Assembly: GCA_023853785.1 (NCBI GenBank)
Contig: JAJIRX010000221.1
Span: 203,812-267,811, forward strand
DNA: 64,000 bases
Direction of reading: 5' to 3'
Source of the DNA: Psilocybe azurescens
Taxonomy: Eukaryota > Basidiomycota > Agaricomycetes > Agaricales > Agrocybaceae
Shown here: piece by piece, positions 1 through 12,435 of the stretch
Layout: every line of letters starts with the position of its first letter
Numbering within the stretch: the first letter of the stretch is position 1
The notes under the pieces: model-generated
Database searches by the model: none
Told to the model about the DNA's origin: nothing
What the model saw: the letters and a program-made list of their open reading frames with translations, nothing else
Position numbers and translations under genes: made by a program

Positions 1-1497
1 TCGACCGGGATGGGGTGGAGGTTGGAGCGCCAGAGCTTCTGTGTTGAGAGAAATGGCTTCGTCAAGATCACTTTTCTGACCTCCTTGCTCAAACCGTGTG
101 TGCAGTGCAGCAGCAAGATTACAGAGCGAGCCGGATTGATTGGGATGAAGTGGAAGGAAGAGCTTGAGAGCTTGTCTGTGAAGAGAAATGGCTTCATCGA
201 GATCGCTTGCCTCTCCTCCTTGCTCAAATCGACTGAACAGCGTAATAGCAAGATTATTGAGCGACGTAGGTCGATCGGGGTGGGGAGGAGGTCGGAGATC
301 CAGAGCTTGCCTGTGGAGCTCAATAGCTTCATCGAGGTCGCTCGCCTCTCCTCCTTGCCCAAATCGACTGAACAATGTAATAGCAAGATTGTTGACAACA
401 ACAACGTAGTTCCCACTTCCGTGACAGAGTTTTTCCATTACTTCACGGAAAAGTGTCGCTGCGGTATTCAAGGCACCCATGTCACCCGATATGGTGAACT
501 GTTCATAAAGTTTGCTGGCGAACTCAAACTGTTGTTGTGTATCTGTGGCAGGGTCTTTGATGGTCCCAATTCCTAGATAATACAATGCTGCTTGAAGATC
601 GGTAATATCGCCTGTTAAATCGAATCGTTCCTCCAACAACCCGCAAAGTCGGTTCTGGGAGTTCATTTTCAATTGCTGCCCATCTTGTTCGGTCCAACAT
701 TTTATGGCATCTTGTAGATTGGAAATCGCGTTGTTCAAATCACTGATATCCGTATTATAGGAATGGTTAAAGCGGGCATATAATCCATCGACAAGACCAT
801 TCAATGCCAGAAACGTAGTAGTAGGTGCCAATGAAAGATGCGGAAGCGATTTTTGAATGAGGAAAATGACACTGTTTAGAACATCAAGGGAAGTCGACTT
901 TCGGAAGTCTGTCAACATTCCCTTCGCTAATTCCAATGTATTTTTTATATCAGTCTCGGCGACATGTCGTATGGCGGTAGTATTAGTCTGCATCTTTTCT
1001 CAGTTAATATATCATTTGTGCACGAGGAACACACTTACACCGTGGCTTGTGCTTTGGCCCTGATTCAAAATATTGACAATATTGTAGCGAAGAGTCGAAG
1101 ATTCTCTTAGGTCGTCTATCTGATTGGTGTACATGAATCTGACACTCAATGCGGACGCAAGATATCTCATGGCATCAGTGCGGAGTGGATGCGTCGTTGG
1201 ACTGCGTTCAAAAACTCGACGACACAGGAAAATTGCGTTGTCAAGGTTCGAAATTGATAACCGTGCCTTGCATTCTGCCATGAGCGAGATGGCAAGATTG
1301 ATGTTTTCGGACGCTTCTTCATCGTTAATTAAGTCCTGTATTATACGGCATCACGACCTTGGAAAGCGAGACAACTTCGATTTACTTACATCTGTAGCAG
1401 TCGCGTTACCATCAACGCCTGCAGTGCATCCAACCGGTCCTGTATTCTTGACCTGCTCTTCATTAGAACACAATACATTGAATGTTATAAAAGACAT
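1..1497 (-). CDS. TPR-repeat protein, N-terminal part (runs off left edge)
   Basis: I read three exons on the minus strand: 1390-1497 (ATG at 1497), 1039-1335 and 1-987, split by GT-AG introns of 54 and 51 nt, both phase 0. The third exon is open to the window edge. The first part is helical and diverged, with TPR-like spacing. The last 140 residues or so, encoded by bases 1-410, are 45-residue tandem units built on motifs such as NNLAITLFSRF, SDLDEAI and PPHPDRPTSL. These are typical of basidiomycete TPR proteins, which often end in a CHAT protease-like domain or belong to STAND/NLR-type architectures. The C-terminal effector lies outside the window, so its nature is an inference. Neighbouring units are nearly identical at DNA level, which indicates recent unit exchange. 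The protein is probably a cytosolic scaffold or receptor-type protein; its exact role is unknown. Confidence 0.75.
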
Positions 1498-3640
1498 ACT
1501 AAACATTGAGGGCTCTCGTGTGTACTTATTTCTGCATCGTCTGTTACTCCGCCTGACATCTATATGAATATATTAACAACCATCAAAGTGATTTTGTTCA
1601 ATTCACGACACGAACGTGAATTTCAACAATCTGAGATCCTGGTTCTTGGATGGAAGGGATATCTGATTTGCAAGAAGGGGGGTCGGGGGGCTTATGCATC
1701 TCCTGCGACGGTTCCCTTATTTGCAAGCTGGATGCATGAGTGGAGTTGGGGAGGTTGTGAGTCTCCTGCGATAGCTCCTCGATTCGCCAGCCGGGTTTTG
1801 GAGCAGCGCTGAAACATCCAGAGATACGTCTGAAGAAAGCAAAAACTTCATGATGCAGTCTTGTGCCAATTAAAATGGATAGGTCTGCTTGTTGACGTTG
1901 GCGGGTAGATTACCCCGGGCTTTGAGTGGAGGGAATTTAGGGACTAGAATGCTTGTCAAATGAAGAAGGGGCGTACTGGAAGTCTGCCGGGTTGAAGGTC
2001 GTATGCAGTGGCTATTACAAGAGATTGCACGCGGGATACAGCCTTCAAGCTGTAACGAAACCAATTCCCCTAACCCTGATATTAGGGCATGATACGAACG
2101 AGGCAGACCCTCCTGGAATCCACCAATAGGGTTTGTATATTAAATATGGCGGTGTTGCTATAATCTTAAGGTCGATAGTGAGGAAGACGAGTGCATTACT
2201 GTTGAACCACTCAACATCCATAACCCCGTCGTGGCAGTGCTGGCGTACCGTGCCGGGCCGAGTCCCAACCCACTTACACACCTTGTATGTGGTAGACACA
2301 TCTCATAGCATTTCCACCGCATCTGACATGCCCGCACCCCAGCACAAGTTCCTCCTTCTCGGAGTCCACCACCGTACGGGTGGATCCCAAGCTATGGATT
2401 CAGGCAGGTTACGAGTTCAATTTTGGCTTATATCTGGGTTTTGTGGCGGCTCAAATCCATTGGTTAGGAGAATGGATACATATGTGGTGATGAGGGGCAT
2501 GCGTTATGAGAGTTCGAGACGACGGCGGCACTGGCGTTATCCGGCGCTTGATGACCCTTGGCCCTCTTTCTCTGCGGAGGATCTCAACCGGAAGCTGTGC
2601 AAAGTCCCTTCAGCCAGATATTTTTATCGACCCATTAGCAAGATGCTGCGCTCTTTGCTGCAAAGATTCGATTTGGAAACGTGAACAGGGTTTATGTAGA
2701 ACGGTATGTTGGATTGTATTCCTCTCTCGTCTGTTCATATTCTCGGCATACAGTTCGACACCTGCCAAAGGTTAGGGGCGAAGCCGCGCAGTGGGCGACA
2801 AATTACGATGTGATCCAGAGGAAGGAGAAATGGCACGGCGATGGAAAAGAGCAAATAAAGAAGTGTCGTCGCGATTGCTCAAGCGAGCCCCTCGTATGGC
2901 TAAGCAAAGTCAGGAATGTAAGTGGAGGGACTTTAATTATTGGCGGCCCGTCTCAGACACGTTGAGTCATGAAGTTTAGGGCGGGTTAAGTTCGTGGAAC
3001 GTGACTAAACGTGCCTTCGCAATGCTCGTGCCTCGTGGTTTTAACTTTTCCTCCTGCTTCACTTTGGCTAACCCTGGACTCTAGGCAACCCCCATTTTGC
3101 ACATATATCAACAAAACTTCAGGAAGAAAATTTTCATTCAGTAAAGTCACAAATTGTTTTTGTATTTCTGGGTAAAACAACCAAAAAACAATCATGCACT
3201 GCTTCGATATGGGACTCTCTGGAGATGGGATAAACTATTGACCGATCGAAAGGATTCCTTCGGTAAAGGATGACCGAAGGGATAAATGAGACAAGTACAA
3301 ACTACTAGAGTGAATGCCGCCGCTGGCGCTCACGCCTGCTTGGCAAATAGAACATTACAGAAAGTTCGTTTGGGGCTTTGCCCTTGCATTATCCGATTTG
3401 GGTAATCGGACTACACGAGATGATGAAAGGTTTTCAATATTCGATTTCGTAGACAAAGACAAATGTTGAGTGGTTGTAAAGACTTTTACTAAATTTGTGA
3501 ATGTATATAGGCTGTGAATACGCCATCAAGTACAATTCTGAACACTAGGATATAACTCGAGTATTGATAAGAATTTATTTAGCTTTACAACAGCAAAAAG
3601 TTAGTTATTTGCAAAAGAAATTGAACAGTTTACATACCTT
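1498..3640. other. intergenic stretch without a supportable gene
   Basis: This 2.1-kb stretch separates the TPR gene from the Helitron-associated block. Open frames on both strands (for example 2133-2684 plus and 2045-2299 minus) overlap each other, show no recognisable motif and have no convincing splice-linked extensions. I see a G-rich patch around 1676-1690 but no clear repeat pair, tRNA or promoter. It may be decayed transposon sequence. Confidence 0.4.
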
Positions 3641-4764
3641 TCAGGACATGTTGGCACGCTTGGTCGGCGATACATCCCCTGGGTCACGTCGTGCAGTCTT
3701 GCGCTTCTTAGGAGACATGCCTTGCGAAGCAGGATTTACCAGAATACGAATTGATTGGACATCTGCTACAAAACAGTTTGTGGCTGATGTTTGGTCATTG
3801 GAACCATTCTCGATGAACCAATGGTTCAATGTGAAGGTGACCCGGGCAATCGCTCCAGCAAGGGCAGTCTTGCAACTGTTCGGGGCAATAAGTTCCCCAT
3901 TAAGATCGTAAGCGGGGAGAGGAACAGGTCGGTGGGTGGACGCCAGTTTGTCACGTTCATGTTCAGCTTCTGAGTGGACAACCGGCCAGTTTGACATGGT
4001 CCAAGTATCTGTGCATATATTTGATTCGGCACTGATCATAAAAATTGATCATATGATAAGGACATACCGTCGGAATCGGAGGCAGTATCGGATCCACTAT
4101 CAGTGGATTTGAGTTCCTATAGAAAAAAATCAGTATATAGTTTTTCAAGGAGAATTAAATAGATTATACTTGAAAACAATGTGTCGGAACCGAAGAGCAT
4201 TCCCCCAGTCTTTGATGCAACTAAGAAACCAGTGGATTTAGCGCCGCCGAGAGCAACTTCCTCCATGAGCATCTTCGCGTTTTGGACTGCAGCCGAAAAG
4301 TCCTGTGAAAGGAAATCTTTGGAGGGTCCTTTACCTTGGAAGGACAATTTCAAGTCTTCAAACTTCTTGGTGACCTTGGTGGGACCCTTCCAGTAGCCGC
4401 GAGGGAGTCAGCCAGCAATCGTCGATGTCGATGAAGACGATGGCAGAGAGAACAGCTGGTTCGAGAAGAGTATTTGCATCAATCTCAGAGGTGACATCTG
4501 TAGCATTCCCAGAGCTGGCTTCAGCAGCTGCACGTGCTTCCTGGGCTTTGTTGACAGCGGTTGCTGATTCCTTTGTAACCAGTCGGTTTCCCGCTGACCA
4601 ACACGCTTCCACACAACTTGGTTTTTGAAGGCTTTGGCTGGATCTGCAAGGTAAAAGGAAGAAGTATCAGCGTGCATGAGCCTTTCACGGGCCTGCATGA
4701 GGTGTCGTGTCACAGGGTCAGTGGAGGTTCCGTCGATAGTTGGTTGAGAGTTTAAGTTAGTCAT
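3641..4764 (-). pseudogene. conserved multi-copy fungal protein of unknown function next to Helitron, frame-disturbed
   Basis: The minus strand carries a coding region built of several exons. It starts at ATG 4764 (MTNLNSQPTIDG). An Ala/Glu-rich helical part follows (NKAQEARAAAEASS, then VFIDIDD), then a Lys-rich part (YWKGPTKVTKKFEDL), a 49-nt Ser/Asp exon at 4068-4116, and a last exon at 3641-4008. The last exon contains PAYDLNGELIAP and a basic tail, SPKKRKTARRDPGD. GT-AG signals flank 4068-4116 and 4008, but the frame does not carry through cleanly near 4170 and near 4600. The copy is therefore either degraded or affected by indels. I recognise the style as a widespread agaricomycete repeat-associated protein but know no function. 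The basic tail could bind nucleic acid or act as a nuclear signal; that is an inference. Confidence 0.45.
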
Positions 4765-5009
4765 TGTGAGATACAAAAAAACGTGTGGATTGTAGAACAG
4801 AATTGAAATGTGTACCGTATAAATATGTGTATTTTGAATGGTAGAATGTCATGGAAATTTGCAGAAAAACAAGCTATGATGCTGGTATGATGAAAGGCAA
4901 TACGATGGTGGCTGAATTCAATGTATTGCGGAAGAAGGGGCAATCTAAGACTTTTGGGGTAAGAGCAATTGGTGGCTCGTTCCTGACATGGTTTGGGTGA
5001 ATAAACACT

Positions 5010-8000
5010 GTGGAATTTCAGTATTATTTCAGTATTGTTATGTTTCCTGTTGAATATTCTCTACTTACGGTGAAAGAGATATGGACAACTGCAACGCAAA
5101 ACGGCTTTGTAATACCCCGTAATGCACCAACTTCTCGGAAAGAAGACCTCCTATTATTTATCAGTCAGAATGCACCGGCAGATGTCACGTCAGCACTAAC
5201 TCATTTGGCTGAAGAGAAGGAAGGGAGAATATCAAGGCGTCATAAGAGAAATAGGACAGAGGAAGACGAGGCAAGGAGGGTAGGCATTAGGCGTCGACTT
5301 GAAGAATTCCGTCCAGTTAAGGCTCGCTATGTATATGATCAGGGTGAATATCTTGACCTTCCGACTGCAGATGAAGTCAAAGCATGTTACCATCATTTCT
5401 ATGAGGCAACAACTAATAATGCCTTGAAAATGGTGGTCTGCGGTGTCTGTGGTCGAGAAGTCAGTGTTCAGGACGACAACGTTAGGGTGTTGCCACTCCG
5501 AGATCTTCCCAATGCTCATCGCCTTATACCACATCAAACACATCCTGCGCAGCATCTTTTTTGAAGGGAAGCTGTTAGAACCTGCAGGAGTTCAACTTGG
5601 TATTCAACCTGGCAGCTACAAAGTCAATATATGTTTTCAATGCCGGTCTAGTCTCGAAAACGACAAATCTAACCTACCGCCCTCGCCTCAGCCTTGCGAA
5701 CAACATGTGGATTGGCCCCACTCCAGATGTGTTGTCATCCCTTACATTCCCAGAACAGCTCTTAATCTCCCATCTCTACCCACGCGTGTACGTCTTCAAG
5801 CTATATCCAAAGAAGAATTTTGGTGGCGATCCATCCAAGTTGCAGAAAGGAATGCGAGGTACCGTCAGCACTTTTGAGCTCGATATGCAAGGAATTACCT
5901 CAATGCTCGAGGGCAACCTTATGCCACGTCGGCCGGCGCTGCTTTCATCCATTATTTCTGTTACCTATATCGGACTTGGTCGACTCCCAAAAGAGTGGTT
6001 GCGGCACCTATTCCGGGTTCGCAGACATTGTGTTTTGTCAGCTCTTCAATGGTTGAAGCTGAACAACCCAAAGTATTATGGGGACGTGACCATCGACCAA
6101 GGCTGCATTGAATCTCTTCCCGAGGATGATATACCTGTTGAATTGCTCAGTATTATCCAGCAGTCCACAGATGTGCAAATAGTGAACCAGGAGAGTGCAG
6201 GATATGTGCCGGAACATGGGGGTGATGAGGACGATCTCCGAGGTTTGTAAAATATCTGCAACGTTGGATATCAAATTAATTGCATTTGTTTACTAGATAA
6301 TGTTGAACATGAGACGATACCTGAGCTATATAACGCTGGTGATAGTGATAATTCAGAAGATGAAGACATGGAACAACAAGGTTGGTTTTCATACATCATC
6401 TTGTGAGAACTCAAGTCAATGAGAGTTATTATAGGTTGCAACTCGGATGATCCTGACGTAATTTGTCTTCAAGCAACTGGATCTGTTGATGTAGACCTTA
6501 CAAGGCTGTCTGCAAATGAGCTCATGTCATGGGGGTTAGCAAATCTCTGGCACGAAGGAGAAGAGGGAGCATATGCCATAAGACATGGTCGACGACCTGT
6601 CAGTGATTTCGGCCGTCCACGACCTGGGGAGGAATCCGATAGCGAGAGGCATAATTTTTTGAGAAAGCCTTTCCCTGTTTATTCCCTTATGGACGGGGGG
6701 CGGAATTGAAGCAGACCGAGCGGTGGACGTTGGTTTCTTAGAACATGTGCGGTGGGGCGCTCCAGTATTATGACCGACGTTTTCGGCGCCATGAAACATT
6801 TCCATTTGTGTCGTTTGGTATTTTTCAACGATGTCAAGCTCTGTCATCTGCTCGGCTCCAGATGCGGCGACCACAGTTTGAGAGGGATGCACAGATGATT
6901 GCGACTATCACTGCAGAAAAAGTTAGAAAAAGGCTTGCGAGGGAGGAGCATCGTGGGTTACCTATAAGTGACCCAGCTGTTCGGCTCCTGCAACGGAGTG
7001 TGTATGGAACAGCTTCTACGTGTTCAGGGTTCAAATCAACAAAGAGTGGGACTTCGCAGCCAGATGTGGTCAACGTGCATTATGAAGAATCCTGCAAGTC
7101 TTTGGGTTACCATTAATCCGACTGATCTACATGATCCCATTGCCCAAGTGTTCGCTGGGGCAGATATTAACCTTGACGCATTCTTGGCAACCATGGGTCC
7201 TGATCAAGATCAAAGGGCTCGGAACATTGCAGGGCGATCCATATGCAGCGGCTAAATTCTTTCATTTTATCATTCGGACTACTTTGGAGACACTATTTGG
7301 TGTAAAAATCACTGACTTTCAAGTGCACAACAAGGTCGGCATTTTCGGACGAGTTTCTGCTTACTTTGGCGTCGTCGAGACACAAGGACGGGGCACGTTG
7401 CATTTCCATCTTCTTCTCTGGCTAGAGAACACTCCAAGTGCAGATGGAATCGTAAAGCTTCTCAAGTCTGAAGCCTTTCGATCCAAGGTTACAGACTATA
7501 TCCGCCAGAATTTACGTGCATATGTTCCCGGTCTTGAGAACACAGAAAGCATCAAAGCCGTCCCGAGGCAGAAGGACATTGCCTTCAGTCGACCTATAAA
7601 TCCTGATGTTCCCGACTATGATCAACAATTAGCGGATTTTGAACTTCGATTGGCCAGATGTGAACAGATCCATACTTGCCGACTTCGCCAGTGCCTCATC
7701 CAGAATAAGAACGGCACATATCGTTGCAAGCGACGTGCACCTTTCCAGCTGTCTGACGTCGACAGCATTGATGAAAATGGCAATTGGTGTCAGAAAACGC
7801 TTATATGGATATGTTAATGGGTGGATTCCTGGAATTCTGGTTAATGTACGGTGTAACAATGATGGAAAGTTACTCACCAATGGTTCAGACACAAAAAAAT
7901 AGCCAGATACACCACGACCTACGCAGCGAAGAAGCAAGGCAGAAATTATAATGCATCAGCTATCATGGCTAAAGCATATGCCTATCATCTCGAACACCTC

Positions 8001-11000
8001 CAAGCTAATGGAGGTTTTGAGTCGTATCTTGAAGGGATTCGTGACGTGCAGAGGCTTTTATTGTTCCGGCTTGTGCATGCACTGAATTCTGAACAGGAAC
8101 TCGCCGCTCCAATGGTGATGTCTTATTTGATGGGCTGGAGTGACACCTATCGCTCTCATCATTATTCCCCACTTTACTGGTCTTCGTTTGTGCATGCCCT
8201 CTTGAAGGCATTCCCCAGTCTGCGAACTTCTCAGCAGTGAGTAATAAGTTGTTGTGATTACAAGTCTCTGTAACTCACAAAGTTCGAATCAGGTTGCAAG
8301 TTACACGGCTTCAGAGTAGCACCGTTCAAAGTCAGGAGGAGACCGAAAATGCATTGTTAGAGGCCGAGGCAAGAAACCCTGTTGACGAAGTAGGTATCAA
8401 ACAGCTTTGTTTACTAAGTGTCGATTCTGATTTCTTAAATATAGACTGGCGACAATCATTCCGTAAATATTGACATCAGCTCTCAAGGAACAGTCTATGC
8501 CAAAAGTCAAATTACAGACTATTGTGCCCGCGGTAACCGACTAGAGACATACAATGTTGTTAGTTTCTTCACGGATACCTATGAAGCCAAGATACATCCG
8601 AACAGTCAGAGAAATAACTCAGATGATGAAGATGATCCATACACATCGGCGAGACGGGGGGCGCCCCTCGTAACGAGCGCGTCGCGCTATCTGTCTGAGC
8701 ATCCAAAGGCCAAAAGTGTTCAGAGAGTCATCCGATCAAAGGGTCATAACAACTTACCGAATTTCATCGGCCAGCAATTTCCCTCGATGCGATGATCCAG
8801 ATACATATGATTTCTACTGCGCATCAATGCTTGTGTTGCTCAAACCCTGGAGGAACCTCCACAATGACCTGAAGGGTTCGAACGAGACATGGGCAGAGGC
8901 ATTCGAAACGTTCCGTGATTCTGCATCTTCTGAAATACAGGCTATCATCTCAGGAATAGGGTATCTCCACGATTGCGAGACTGCTGCTCGTAATGATCAA
9001 CAAGAAAATGTACGAGAAGGTGATGAGAGATGCTATAATACTGAAGAGGAGTTTGAAGATGAAGAAAGAGGTAGCGAAGATACGGAAGGTTCTGGTGATG
9101 TGGTGACCGAGGAGGGCCTTGAGGCTATTATCCGGGCACAGACGTCATTGGATGAGGAGCTTCATGGTTGTCTTGCCATTGAACTTGCAAAGCGAGCAAA
9201 AATATTCCACAGCGAGGGTGAGGCGGATATGTGGGATACTTGGGATAGGCAAGCAGTGGTTGGAAATGCCACCGGAGACGATTTGCACAGACTTTGCAAG
9301 TGGCAAGCTCAACTTGAGGCTGACGTGTCAAGGATGAACGAGGCAGGCAACCTGGGAGAAACCATTCAAAACACTGATGCAGCTAGCGTTGAACATTATG
9401 GTCACATAGACCTGAATGATTCAGCCGATGTTTTGCCTCTGGAACAGATCAACGTTAGCAATTTGATGACAAGCCATTCAACTCAAAGTTTCGACGTACT
9501 GTCACCAGCAGATCCATCCACCCTCAATGTTGACCAGCGGCGTGCATATGACATTATCATCTGGCATTTGGACCAAAGACTTGCAGGCAAGAACCCTCCA
9601 CCACTTGAATGATCATTCACGGTGAAGGGGGCACTGGAAAATCAAAGGTTCTGCAAACCGTAACGCAGGCTTTCAAGGAACGAGGGTGTCAGCACATGCT
9701 CCTGAAAGCTGCATATACAGGGGTAGCTGCTTCGCTCATAGAAGGAAAGACGACACATGTTATTGGTGGTATTTCCGCAGCAGTCCACCGTTTTGACACC
9801 GATAATGCGGTTGCAGATGAGACGAAGGCAAAGTTGGAGAAATTCTGGGAGCAATACGAATATCTGGCCCTTGATGAGATGTCGATGCTTGCTAAAGATT
9901 TCTTTTCCCTTCTGTCTCGCAATGCAGGCATCGGGAAAAGGAATACTAGTGGCCAATCGTTTGGTGGGGTTAATGTGATCATACTAGGGGATTTTCATCA
10001 GTTTCCACCGGTAGCAAAGCCGATTCGTGACGCACTCTATTACCCCAGCAATACCGAAACAGACAACCTTTGCTCTCAAATTGGACGCGCAATATATGAG
10101 GAATTTACAACGGTTGTGACATTGAAGGAACAGAAGCGCATATCTGATCCTGTATGGCATGACTTCCTCCAGAATCTTCGGAGAGGTACAGTGAATAAAG
10201 AGCATATACAGATGCTTCGGTCCTTGGTTGTTGGGAAAAAGTTGTCCCATGCTGTCGACTTCGCAAACATGCCTTGGAACGATGCAGCACTTGTTACTCC
10301 ACGTCATGCGGTCCGAGTTCAGTGGAACAACGCCGCACTCAGGAAAATGTGCCGAGAAAGTGGGCAGTCCATTTTTGTCTGCACAGCAGAGGATACGATC
10401 AGAGGGCGGTCAATAGGAATGAGGGAACGATGTACGCTGGAAGCTCACCGAGGCAAAGGGAAGAGAGGGGGCTGCACGTCAAAGGACCTTCCTTATCGGA
10501 TAGAAATCGCCATCGGTATGAAGGTCATGGTGACGGATAATGTTGAAACTGACCTCGACATCACAAATGGAGCGCGTGGCAAAATCGTCAACATTGTTCT
10601 TCATCCTGATGAACCTCCAGTTAACAGAAATGATGCTGTTATTAGGTTGAAGTACCTACCATCATATCTCCTCATCAAGTTGACACGAACAAGGGCTACT
10701 AAACTTGAAGGGTTGGATGACTGTGTAATACCAATCGAAGCAACATCAACAACTTACCGTATTAAAGTGAACGTTGGGAGGAAAATGGTTCAGCGCACCG
10801 TAAAAGGAAACAATATCCACTAACGGCAGCATATGCTTTCACAGATTATCGGTCACAAGGTCAAACGATTCCATATGTGATCGTGGATATTGCAACTCCC
10901 CGACAGGAGGACTCAGTCTCTTCAATCTTTATGTTTCACTATCACGGAGTTCGGGCGGGACTCAATTAGGTTGTTGAGGGATTTTGACGATAAGTTGTTT

Positions 11001-11108
11001 GAGAAGCAACATGATTGGGCATTGCTTCAGGAGGACGAGAGATTAGATGGGATGGATAGGCAAACACAGATGTGGTATGAGCAGGTAATACGGCCTCAGA
11101 TGTCATAA
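5010..11108 (+). pseudogene. Helitron Rep-helicase (DUF6570, Helitron-like N, PIF1 helicase), multiply frameshifted
   Basis: This is the rolling-circle transposase of a Helitron, which nicks and unwinds DNA. The domain order is visible. An N-terminal segment has a Cys pair in VVCGVCGREV, followed by a DUF6570-like part (SLANNMWIGP near 5690). The Rep (HUH) nuclease has GRGTLHFHLLLWL near 7385-7425, and its candidate catalytic tyrosines lie in RYTTTYAAKK (Tyr codons at 7908 and 7920). The PIF1-type helicase has Walker A GEGGTGKS near 9624, Walker B LALDEMSML near 9870 and the late motif AFTDYRSQGQ near 10835. Small introns with GT-AG ends are visible near 6240-6296, 6380-6433, 8236-8292 and 8395-8444. 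Frame breaks occur near 5570-5690, 6698, 6754, 7250, 7800, 7893, 9607 and 10900-10930, several of them in homopolymers. Stops therefore interrupt the reading, and I call it a broken copy. Confidence 0.85.
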
Positions 11109-12350
11109 CACGTAGAATAGAACTCGAATTTAAATTGGAAATATCTTCACACACTTATCATTCATGATCAAGGTAAGGTACGGGGATTTTCCTGCTTGTA
11201 TCTTATCTTTCGGTCACATGTACGTAAAGATGTTAAAATGTTGCAATGCTTGTTAGACGAAGAATTTTGACCCTCCTACAACCCTTGCAAGCAAGGAAAT
11301 CCGTATGAAACGACTCTTTTGTGGGTGCGGAGGGCTTTGGCGGCAGGGAGGAGACGACCCTGAATTTCGGGTCACGTGGTCTCCGAGGAGTGGAACCAAT
11401 GACGCTGACGTGGAAGGGAAACGGGCCGCCAAAGGCCTGAGCGCTTGGGAAAGCAAAGAGGAAATCCGAAACGGAGTCCAAGTGGCTGTACCAAACACTG
11501 AAAAAAGGGAAGAGGTGGGAGGGAGCAAAAAGGAGAGAGATTTGAGTGAAGGACTGTGAAAAGGTGAAATACAAATCTCTCTATGAAAGTCGAAGAAACC
11601 GAGAGTAGATGGGAGGAACTTGAGATATGCAGCTCATGGATTTTGAATATAATATTATGGGATTCTAAAGAAGCACTTTTGACAATTACTTGACAAGGCA
11701 GATCATTAAATTATGTTTTGGCAGATGAGGAAGATCATAGAAGGTCCCGAAACAGAATCCTCATTTCTCACTGATAAAATATCTGCAGATGAGCTAGCTG
11801 CGCTTTCATCATGGAATAAGTTCTCCGACCAAGGCTGGAGAGAGTAATGCACACTTTCGTCACCAATCTCTGGCAGTCCCCCTGTTTTCTCTGCTTCATT
11901 TGGAAGAAAGAGTGCCCACGTTGACCGTCGGCCTTTGACCTGTGACTGAGCGAGTAAAATCTGGTTGAGCGGCACATAGTTAGCGAAGAAGCCACCGTTC
12001 GCGGAGGTTGATTTTCCCGCTGTCCACGCCGCCAGCGTAGTCCATGCGCTGTGCGTTGCTCGCAGTGGCATTGCCGGTATAGCGAGCAGTAGTGAGTCCC
12101 GACCAGGTGTCGTTGACGCTACACGCCCACTAATTACCCAATAGGACACAATGGCCCGTCTTGAGAGACTCAGCTGAAATCTTGCTAGCGATTCATACAG
12201 ACGGAACGGTCTTTTCATGGCTGGCTTATTCAACAGGGCAGCGGTTCTTTTCTCTATTCAATACCTTGGATTATCACCCGCGTCAAGCGAAATGAACCCT
12301 TTCAAACGTGGTACACAGTAGTTATACACAGAAATTTGGACTATAAAAGG
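11109..12350. other. intergenic, one unassigned 175-codon open frame on the minus strand
   Basis: The stretch between the Helitron gene and the TATA-containing promoter at 12.35 kb has no gene I can name. The longest frame is on the minus strand at 11706-12233 (starting MNKPAMKRPF). It has no recognisable motif, no repeat structure and no splice-linked neighbour, so I do not call it a gene. The 3' end of the Helitron should lie in the first part of this stretch. Confidence 0.35.
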
Positions 12351-12360
12351 CCATAAACAT
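12351..12360 (+). promoter_or_regulatory. TATA box upstream of the unknown gene at 12436
   Basis: The sequence CTATAAAAGG lies about 80 bp upstream of an ATG at 12436. The spacing and the near-consensus TATAAAAG core fit a polymerase II core promoter reading rightwards. No second element was identified. Confidence 0.5.
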
Positions 12361-12435
12361 TTGGAAGGTCGTACCGTCCCTCCAAGCCAATACCGCAAAG
12401 CTCTGATCAGCGATACACACCAGCTCACAATATCA

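Larger units (their letters stand above)
3641..11108. mobile_element. Helitron-family rolling-circle transposon (decayed; ends not resolved)
   Basis: A Rep-helicase gene of the fungal Helitron type fills 5010-11108 on the plus strand. A second, divergently oriented gene at 3641-4764 starts about 250 bp from it and looks like a companion gene carried by the same element. Fungal Helitrons often carry extra genes, so including the minus-strand gene is an inference. I could not identify a 5' TC end, or a 3' CTRR end preceded by a hairpin, with confidence, so the coordinates are gene limits and not element limits. Several frame breaks in the Rep-helicase gene suggest this copy is not autonomous, or that the sequence contains indel errors. 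Confidence 0.65.

Noticed and set aside
10..576. Plus-strand frame of 188 codons
   Set aside because: It is antisense to the TPR-coding exon; the minus strand gives SDLDEAI and HPDRPTS repeat motifs.
2133..2684. Plus-strand frame of 183 codons
   Set aside because: The composition looks random, there is no motif, and it overlaps another unsupported frame on the opposite strand.
11706..12233. Minus-strand frame of 175 codons
   Set aside because: No domain, signal peptide or repeat could be seen, and no neighbouring exon extends it. Kept only as a note within the intergenic entry.
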